NCBI GenBank assembly: GCA_002803225.1
Contig: NXFV01000281.1
Coordinates: forward strand, 23,034-87,033
Direction: 5' to 3'
DNA from: Gamarada debralockiae
Lineage: Eukaryota > Ascomycota > Leotiomycetes > Helotiales > Hyphodiscaceae
DNA length: 64,000 nucleotides
How positions within the stretch are numbered: the first letter of the stretch is position 1; each line of letters begins with the position of its first letter. Shown piece after piece: positions 57,102 through 64,000 of the stretch. The position numbers and the translations under genes were made by a program. The notes beneath the pieces are model-generated. The model was given only the letters and a program-made list of their open reading frames with translations. It searched no databases and was not told the origin of the DNA.

Positions 57102-58189
57102 ATGGGTAAGCATTAAATTTCTTTCACGTTCTCGCGCGCTCCGGAAGATGAAAAATTGCGACGACACGACCTCGACGACCACTGCGACTCGACCTCACGT
57201 CTACGAATACCAGCAATTGCGAATGGAGAGAAGGGATGTGAATTGGCTGCTTGGGCTTGGACAATACTGAGGACTACTGAGGACTGCTTGTGGGCGAGGG
57301 AAGGCCATAGCTGCGACGTGAACTAGGAGACTCAATACTACTAGGGGAAATGGGCTCAGGTTGCCTGAGTTGGTCGGAGGATGGGCAACTACGATGGGAA
57401 GGAACTTCTGGGAATTTCTCCTTATGGACCGCCCGACTGTTGATACGAAGACCTCAACTAAGTTTCGACTCGAATGACCCCTCACATTCGACCGACACGA
57501 CTCCTGCATAATTTGGGCATACCTACTTGGAAGATGGAAGCTGACTTCATTCATTAGGTCGTCTTACGGAATACCAGGTCATTGGCCGCCATCTGCCAAG
57601 TGAGGCAAACCCAGCACCAAAGCTGTACCGAATGAGAATCTTTGCCCCAAACACCGTGGTTGCAAAGTCTCGTTTCTGGTACTTCTTGATGAAGTTGCGA
57701 AAGGTCAAGAAGGCGAACGGCGAGATTGTCTCCCTGAACGTGGTGGGTAGCCTTGATTAGCATGGGGAAGTAACCAGCTACTAATCTTAATGCTCCAGAT
57801 CCACGAGAAGCGCCCAATGAAGGTCAAGAACTTTGGTATCTGGATCCGATACGACTCCCGCTCCGGTACCCACAACATGTACAAGGAGTACCGTGAGATG
57901 TCAAGAACAGATGCTGTTGAAGCTTTGTACCAAGACATGGCTGCCAGACATCGATCTCGTTTCCGGTCCATTCACGTACGTAACATCACCGTACAGCTCG
58001 AGAACATCCTGCTAATCAGACCACAAACAGATCCTCAAGGTCGTCGAACTCGAAAAGACTGAAGACGTCAAGCGCCCCTACATCAAGCAACTCCTCACCA
58101 AGGACCTCAAATTCCCTCTTCCTCACCGCGTTTCCAAGGCATCCGGCACCAAGATCTTTGCTGGAAAGCGACCATCAACTTTCTACTGA
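57102..58189 (+). CDS. rpl20: 60S ribosomal protein eL20 (L18a/L20)
   Basis: Component of the large ribosomal subunit. Coding exons 57102-57105, 57558-57742, 57799-57975 and 58031-58189, introns of 452, 56 and 55 nt; 174 residues, the family length. The first coding exon carries only ATG plus one base, and the frame is completed across the 452-nt intron to [20 protein letters not shown]. Further text: [60 protein letters not shown] and the C-terminal [13 protein letters not shown] further intron lies in the 5' leader (57048-57098, GTGAGT...GCTAAC...TTTAG), ending just before AAG-ATG. Such intron-rich starts are common in fungal ribosomal protein genes. I saw no box C/D or H/ACA features in the long intron. 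Intact. Confidence 0.97.
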
Positions 58190-58790
58190 GCGTTATGGGG
58201 GTAGAGTGTTGGGTCTGGAGTGGAAATCAGGGTTGTGGTATTGCATAAAGGTTGTTCTTTTAGCCTTCGCTCATGGAGCCGGATCACGAATTGCGAATGC
58301 ATAAATCAGAATCATTTCCATGAAATTTGTGCCAATGGCGTCTTGTGTGATATGTGCAGGCAATGCCGGCGGTACTGCGGGGTGCTTCGACTGCGTGTTT
58401 TGAGGATTTGCGTTGCAATTGAATCATTTCGATGAAGATGAATTGTGTCTTCCTGAACACTTATAACTACTGCAGAGATTTTGAGGAAACCAAACCCCAT
58501 CTCAACGATTAAAGTTTGGACGATAGGTAAACACGTCAATTTGGCGCGCATGTACCTCGTTCAACATACCTGCTAAGCCATGTTTGCTTGACAGCAACGC
58601 GACTTCCCATACTTATACAACTAACAACGCTTGACTCAAGGTCGAGTCCTCGTCAATCAATTGTCTCATTCGCAGACATATTTGAACCCTGGTCAGTTAC
58701 TACTAATCTAGGCTTCAATCTGCTCTGATTTCTCCATGCTATCTCTCGTCTTTACCTCGTTACTCCACTTACGCCTCTCTGGCTCTGATC
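58190..58790. other. Intergenic region
   Basis: 3' region of the eL20 gene and upstream of the SRA-YDG pseudogene. A tRNA-like T-loop word at 58682 lacks the pairing stem. Nothing else seen. Confidence 0.5.
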
Positions 58791-60250
58791 ATGGACCTGA
58801 AGCGTCTCATTGAGGAGAGGATAGCTGCCAAGGCTGAGGAAAGACGGCAGGTAAAGCTAGAAGAAGCACAGCTGGCAGAATTTGACAAGCAGGCGAAGGA
58901 AGAGGAAGAGATGGAGCGCCAGATTCAGAGAGAGGCCAAGAGGTCTGCGCTTGCCACCAATCCGCCTTTTAGTGGCCTGATAGCAAAGAAACGGAAGAAA
59001 CCAGGTACGTATTGCTTTGCGCGCATTGGAACAGAGATCGATGGCGCCTGCCACCGATCTCTTCCTCGATAGAACGACCTCCGAACCACAGCCACTAGCG
59101 AAGAATGCCAAATCCTCCCTAGATAATGTCGCGTCTGCTAAGGCCTTCCTCAATACCAAACCAGAAACAGAAAGTCCAATAAGTATGCTCCGGCACCCAG
59201 ACCCCCACGAAGCAAAACAAATAGTAGATGGGAGCAGCGGGAGTTCGAGACGCGGAAGGATCCTTCGGAATGGTATATGAACACGAATATATACGACCAA
59301 AAGATCAATCGAGGCGACCTTCAGACGGTATCATATGTCAAGACCCTTATCACGAATTGCGTCGGAGATGTCAATTATGGAGCAAATACGAAGCGGTGCT
59401 TCGTAGATCTGCGTAAGGGAATACACGAGATGGAGCTCTACCTATTCCTCACTGGAGCTCTGATTAAGAAATCTAAGGTTCTCGAGTCAGAAGGCCTATT
59501 GCAGATTGCGGCGGACCTAACAAAGGCATATTCCCGTGGAATCTCGCCGCAGACGCTGAAGTTTTATGGATGCGCTGGATGAGCGGAGATCTTGATGGTC
59601 ACCTTATGCGAGGTATTGGGATATTGAAAGGGGTTCTGGAGTCCGGAAAGAAGAAGACATCCTACAGACTAGAGAGAACCTATATACAGAAGAAGCCTTC
59701 AATGTTTTTGACGATAAAAATCTCACTAATGGCCAGTGGTGGCCCACACGGATATGCGCTTTACGTGACGGCGCTCATGGAGAGCTAGAAGCTAGAATTC
59801 ATGGCCAAAAAGGTCAAGGGAGCGCACTCGGTGGTGGTTGCCGTTGGAGGCTATGCTGGCAGAGATCATGGCAAGGTACGTCCTTGATCCTGTATCCTCT
59901 AGCTCATAATGCTAATTGAGACAGACAATTGAGTACTGCGGTACCGCGAGCGAGACCTCAACTCCGACTAAAAGCACCTCCCTGATGCTCGAGTCCTATA
60001 CGAAGAAACAGCTCCTCCGAATCTTCAAGCTGTTAATAAAAACTCCAAATATGCTCCTAAAGAGGGAATTCGTTACAATGGCCTGTACGAGATCATCGAT
60101 AAGGAGATCCTGGATCCAAAGACTGCCATGTTTCGATTTGCCCTGAAGCGGATCAGTGGTCAAGATCCAATTCGATACTAAGATGTTGAGACCAGGCCGG
60201 CGGATCAAGAACTGAAGGGACGAATGACGATTCGAAAGCTGACTGAATGA
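58791..60250 (+). pseudogene. SRA-YDG domain protein gene, disrupted
   Basis: SRA-YDG domains bind hemimethylated or methylated cytosine. The gene starts with ATG (MDLKRLIEERIAAKAEERRQ, coiled coil), then an intron 59005-59098 whose CCACTAG acceptor restores KKPAKNAKSSLDNVASAKAF. The middle reads WEQREFETRKDPSEWYMN, VKTLITNCVGDVNYGANTKR and CFVDLRKGIHEMELYLFLTG, then DAEVLWMRWMSGDLDGHLMR, GQWWPTRICALRDGAHGELE. The SRA part: VVVAVGGYAGRDHGK, an intron, TIEYCGTASETSTPTKS, NSKYAPKEGIRYNGLYEIID, MFRFALKRISGQDPIRY. Lesions: frame changes near 59170, 59545, 59640, 59825 and 60000, and a TAA at 60179 where CAA (Gln) is expected; the natural end is probably the TGA at 60248. No RING or PHD part is seen. 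Confidence 0.82.
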
Positions 60251-60271
60251 ATATCTGAATTTGAGCGATGC

Positions 60272-60397
60272 GATGAGCTTACAACTAGACATGGCGTTGA
60301 TTTTTATACCCCGCTGATTTGCCCTGGATGGTATTGTGATGAGCTTACTGCTAGACCAATGGCGTTGAATTTTATGCCCCGCTTATTTGCGCTGGAT
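60272..60397. repeat. Imperfect tandem direct repeat, 58-60 bp units
   Basis: Two copies (60272-60329 and 60338-60397) starting GATGAGCTTA and containing TGGCGTTGA.TTTTAT.CCCCGCT.ATTTG and CTGGAT. They differ at about a dozen places and lie just after the end of the SRA-YDG pseudogene, so they look like a local duplication of its 3' flank. Confidence 0.8.
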
Positions 60398-61153
60398 TTG
60401 CATGGACTAGACAACGCCTCTTATATTCGAAGCATCGATAGCGAGAATTTATAGCTTTATGACCACTCGTCCAGGTAGATATTGAAGGCAGAGCTATGTC
60501 ATGTTATGCTGTTCGATGGTGCGCCATCATATCGCCCTATTGTCCTCTATTTGGAGAGATGCTCCTCTTTGTCCGTAAAAAACGCGCTTGAATCTCTTGA
60601 AGTCGAGCTTCCGGCTGACGTACACCTTCCTTTCGTTGTGTTCCTTGATCTGAACAACACAAACAAAGAATCATTCGACATTTTGCGAGTGCAAATATGG
60701 GTGGATTTCACATGCTTGCTTCCCTCGCTCGCTTGAAGGTGAAGTTCCCCGGATGTGGGCTTTAGCTGATTACACGCAATTCGTTGTAAGCCTCAAAACG
60801 TGATCATTTCTGATCCGTTGTCAAGCGCTCTCCTCATCTTTGCACTTTATCTTGATCTGGACTGTTCCGCAACAGCTCCATATCCAAGCTATCCTCGAGG
60901 ATTTCTTCGACAGGAGCAGGAATTTTTGGCTAGTGGAGACGAAATACAGCCAACAGGATTTGATTCTGCCGATAAGGAGGTTGCGGGTGAATAGTCGCGA
61001 GGTTCAACTACTCCCAATCCACCTCAATCGTCTTTAAATTACAGGTATTTCTCGGAGCTCACCGAACGTCACAAAGTCGTTACCCGGGAACTACTTATAC
61101 GGAGGACTCGCAGTTACTCCGCCATTATTCTACTAGCTATCCCCGAGGAAAGA
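60398..61153. other. Possible coding remnants
   Basis: Short coherent stretches on the plus strand (ELPADVHLPFVVFLDLNN at about 60610; QAILEDFFDRSRNFWLVETK at about 60890) are separated by stops and frame changes. They may belong to a decayed gene upstream of the HET pseudogene. No family recognised. Confidence 0.35.
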
Positions 61154-62010
61154 ATGTTTCCTTACAATGGGTACAGATGCAAAGCTTGTAGGGGCATCAA
61201 CCTCCAGGCAATGTTCTCTGTCAGCGGCCACATCCTCCAGAGCTACAGAGATCTTCTTACGTCTGCCAAAAACGGCTGCACCCTCTGCGCTTTATTTCTG
61301 AAGGAAGCTATTGGGGAGAGCAGGAGTGCGTAACGCGTGACTCTTTAATTACACTATAGGTGGTCAACTGCGATAGAATACCATTTGTCCAAACTGAAGT
61401 GTGGATCAAGTGTGAGAATGATAATACTTTTGCTTCCCCTAATCTAGGGCTTTACACAGATTCTGTGAGTCTTGTACGCCATAACTTGCCTTCAGAGATA
61501 TCTCCTAGCTTAATCATACTCAAAGGAGGTTCAGCCTCACAGTGGATTCCAGGGCGTCGATTGGCCCGTGTTCCTGACCCTGACATCAGCATCAACATCG
61601 CCAAAGTATAGATAAAACGGTCAACAAATGAAGCTAATCGGGACAATATTTTTCCTAAAGGCAGAACTTAGCATTGCAATCAGTCCTGGACTCCTCCAAG
61701 ATGTCTGATTGATCTTAGGTCGGGATTTTCACCATTAGTAAAGGCAATAGAGCCTCTATACAAGTGTGGTCAAGATTCTGATTCCTCGTACGTCTACGCA
61801 ATCTTGAGTCATCAGTGAAATTCTAGAGGACAAATGCCAATGACCACGGAAGCAACTTGATGGACAAGATGTAAAGTATTCACTTATGTGACCTTCCTCA
61901 AACTTTCTGTAATACAATTTATATCACTAGAAAGTTGGGGCTGCAATACTTTAGATCAATTCACTGTGCATCCTCTAAAGATCACAATAGGATTAGGAGC
62001 ATAAATCCTC
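61154..62010 (+). pseudogene. HET-domain gene, disrupted (second locus)
   Basis: Starts at a plausible ATG: MFPYNGYRCKACRGINLQAM, then LLTSAKNGCTLCALFLKEAI, the usual Cys-rich head of HET proteins. After an intron or break come VVNCDRIPFVQTEVWIKCEN, LARVPDPDISINIAKV and a stop at 61609. Other frames continue: PPRCLIDLRSGFSPLVKAIE (61710), YVYAILSHQ (HET block 1, YAxLSHCWG expected) and DLPQTFCNTIYITRKLGLQY (block 2, 61895) before the text dissolves near FRSIHCAS (expected LWIDSLCI). Stops, frame changes and the AT-rich tail show a dead gene. Domain order matches a complete HET protein N-terminal half. Confidence 0.77.
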
Positions 62011-62919
62011 TAATATAGGCTCGTACTATAAATTAGCTTAGGTGACCATTAGGACCGGAGTTAATAGCAATAAAAGCCTATTTGCGCCTTGAACTCGTTT
62101 GGGTATTTCCAAAAGTATACAGTACTTCAAAATTATCCTTGAAAGCATAGATGCTACTATTTATTTCACGATAGGGTCTCTAACGAATGTTGTGAGCGGC
62201 ATGAAATATTCCATTCTTACAAAGAGAGCCTGGACATTCTAAGAAGAAATTCTATGACCTCGACAAAAAATAGTAAGGATTGCCGCTGCTCTATTTCATC
62301 CCAAACTCTTGCGCATCCATCACCCATCACCCCACGTCTGGCGTTTAACCTCGGACTCCTCTATTCATCTCCAGCAATATAAGCCCACCCGTTACCCCTC
62401 CTCCTTCCAGTCGATATGGCCCCGCGTCCACCAAAACGAAACATCCCAAAAGCTGGGTGGCAACGCTTTGAGCGGAAAGACAAAAGTAAGTATACTATTT
62501 ATATCTATCATGTACTTTGACTAATCATTAATAGCAGCGCGGCTACAACGTATCACGAAAGAATGACTACAACCTCCTCGTAAAGCGCACGCCTACAATG
62601 CTACCAGGAACGAAGTATATCCAAGAACACAAACAATAAACCCAAGTACTTACTTCCCTCCCCAACTGGTAACACTCCTGGCAAAGAGGCATGTCTCTCT
62701 TCTTCTGGTATGCAATAAAGCTAACAAGTCAAGTTTCCACAGTAAAGATCGAAAACAAAAACGAAAATGACCGCAAGAAGACGAAGCCCCCCTCTCCTCT
62801 GCTGTCACTCCTCAGAAGCGGCTACGGACGTCCCTTCCAGGGTCTCACATTGAAAACACCATTTGCAAGGACACAGCCAATAACAACGCTAATCCAGTTA
62901 CACATTAGATACAAGGGAA
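62011..62919. other. AT-rich region with a possible small spliced frame
   Basis: 62000-62260 is strongly AT-rich. At 62416-62640 a short frame (NETSQKLGGNALSGKTK) has a good GTAAGT donor and TAATAG acceptor leading to QRGYNVSRKNDYNLLVKRTP and a stop, but no start ATG in that frame; the ATG frame nearby (MAPRPPKRNIPKAGWQRFER) does not join it. Probably a relic. Confidence 0.35.
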
Positions 62920-63871
62920 GCCTTGGCCCAAGGAGTATTTCGACAAGAAAGCATAATGAACTTATTGCTTAAAAGGAAGACGTCTTCATCTTCGCTTAGC
63001 AAGAAATTAGAGACGAGCGATGGATTTACACGAGAAGGCAAGAATCAAGTTAGCTATACGAAAAGACTCTTGTTGAAGCAAGTATTTATATGGGCAGTGG
63101 ACTCGGGATTACTAATACTTGTTGAGATCTCTACAAGTCCTTTCTTAAGGTAGAACAACCTCTTCCTCCTAATTCTCTATTTCGAGAAGACCGATTCGAA
63201 AAGACTTGTGAGAGGATTCGTAACAAAAACGAGACAAAGGTCATTTGTGATATTTCGCCTCTCCTTATTCCTTTTGTGGAAGCCTTATGTACTTACGGCG
63301 AAGAACATTTAGAATTTATAGTAAATCACATTAACTAGAAGTGGCATGGCTATGTCCCTATAGTGGCAGGACCTGTACCTTAACCTGGTTACTCTGCTAG
63401 ATACAAAGAAACTATATTTACTAAGGGTCAACTTCGCAAGCTACAACCTTTCGTTAAAGGGTAGAAACGCACACTTTTCTAGCGACTGCTTAGATATACT
63501 TTCTATTTCTTATAGTAAAATGTAGGAACGAAGAGCTTAACATCGCTAATCAACAAATGCTTATAGCTGTGGCGTCACTATTACTGTAAATAAGTGGTCG
63601 ATTTGTACCGCGAGGTATCCCGACAGCACGAACTTAGTGGAGAGCTCCTTGTATTTTCTATTTTGCATGACCAAGAGGCTAGGAGAATTTACAGTTTTTA
63701 CTTTATTATTGATGGAAACGGGACCTCGATATACCGTCGGGCTTTTAAAAAGATTAATATCACGAACGAGAACGGCAAAGAAAAGTGGACGCCTTTTAAA
63801 GTCACGAAGAATGTTTATGATATTTTTGGTCTAATACACTTTAACAGACTCCGCTTAGCCGTTGATTAACT
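62920..63871 (+). pseudogene. DUF7924-like gene, disrupted by RIP-type changes
   Basis: Pieces in order: EQPLPPNSLFREDRFEKTCE and RIRNKNETKVICDISPLLIP, FVEALCTYGEEHLEFIVNHI, stop, KWHGYVPIVAGPVP, stop, PGYSARYKETIFTKGQLRKL and QPFVKG, stop, KRTL; then VDLYREVSRQHELSGELLVF, SILHDQEARRIYSFYFIIDG and NGKEKWTPFKVTKNVYDIF to a stop at 63869. The pattern (DISPLIVPSA, YGxxHL, PQPDYSxGF, LRKLQPFVG, DREKWTAYKFTKNVYD) is that of a large fungal family I know as DUF7924, thought by some to have a restriction-nuclease-like fold. The three stops replace Gln/Glu, Gln and Trp codons; the TAA for CAA and TAG for TGG fit CpA to TpA change. Family name is from memory. Confidence 0.7.
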
Positions 63872-63977
63872 GCCTGATCCTTTATTCGATTAACACTAGT
63901 CACAGCTACCGGATATTGGAGTTTTGTCATGGCCAGATAAGGAAGAATGTCAATTGGATATTGTCGACTCCCAATAC

Positions 63978-64000
63978 TTTTTTTTTTTTTTTTTTTTTTT
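63978..64000. repeat. Poly-T run at the window edge
   Basis: 23 T in a row up to the last base, preceded by unique sequence. It may continue beyond the window. It could be a microsatellite, the poly-A end of an inverted retroelement, or a contig edge. Confidence 0.85.

Noticed and set aside
58670..58710. tRNA gene on the minus strand
   Set aside because: GGTTCAAAT resembles a T loop, but the T stem does not pair and no acceptor or anticodon arm can be folded.
63978..64000. Poly-T as proof of a retroelement insertion
   Set aside because: No LINE or SINE sequence or target-site duplication is visible beside it, and it touches the window edge.
1..64000. CRISPR arrays, prokaryotic operons, rRNA genes, complete LTR elements
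   Set aside because: None was seen. The genome is eukaryotic and no regularly spaced repeats or long terminal repeats were noticed.

Overview
The window is nuclear DNA of a filamentous ascomycete (Pezizomycotina). Genes carry short introns (46-95 nt for most) with GTANGT donors, CTAAC-type branch sites and YAG acceptors, and the proteins are fungal (Psr-type phosphatase, ABCD half transporter, CAR-like GPCR, CSN12, HET/HeLo incompatibility families). The mix of 2EXR, HeLo-kinase and DUF7924-like genes and the csn12/eL20 pair suggests Leotiomycetes (Helotiales), but that is inference from family memory, not a search.

Layout. 1-14 kb is mostly housekeeping: sec61 beta, a Psr1-like phosphatase, a peroxisomal ABCD transporter and a 1061-residue conserved protein of unknown function. 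15-25.4 kb is accessory and decayed: an ankyrin relic, an intact CAR-like GPCR gene, a HeLo-pseudokinase pseudogene facing a kinase/C2H2 pseudogene, a C2-domain relic and a flavin monooxygenase pseudogene. 25.8-34.3 kb holds an intact gamma-glutamyltranspeptidase, a tandem pair of 2EXR genes and a single-pass membrane glycoprotein. 34.8-42 kb is accessory: a LINE tail, a HET pseudogene, an intact caspase-like gene and two related tiny genes. 42.5-45.5 kb is an intact type IIIB (Mg2+) P-type ATPase; a decayed piece of a second copy lies upstream of it. 47-48 kb is a broken ankyrin gene. 52-58 kb is housekeeping again (BTB protein, CSN12, ribosomal protein eL20). 58.8-64 kb is decayed: an SRA-YDG pseudogene, a second HET pseudogene and a DUF7924-like pseudogene.

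The intact genes together give well over 15 kb of coding sequence with no frameshift, while the accessory genes nearby each have several one-base indels and stops. Many of the stops fit CpA to TpA change on one strand, as repeat-induced point mutation (RIP) leaves. So the damage looks biological rather than a sequencing artefact.

The most interesting intact accessory gene is the caspase-like protein at 38.0-40.2 kb. It has a caspase-type His/Cys pair and a long uncharacterised C-terminal region, sits tail-to-tail with a decayed HET gene, and shares the window with remnants of other fungal cell-death or non-self-recognition families (HeLo, HET, ankyrin). Exon boundaries given below were read by eye from splice signals and frame; a shift of one base is possible at a few of them.
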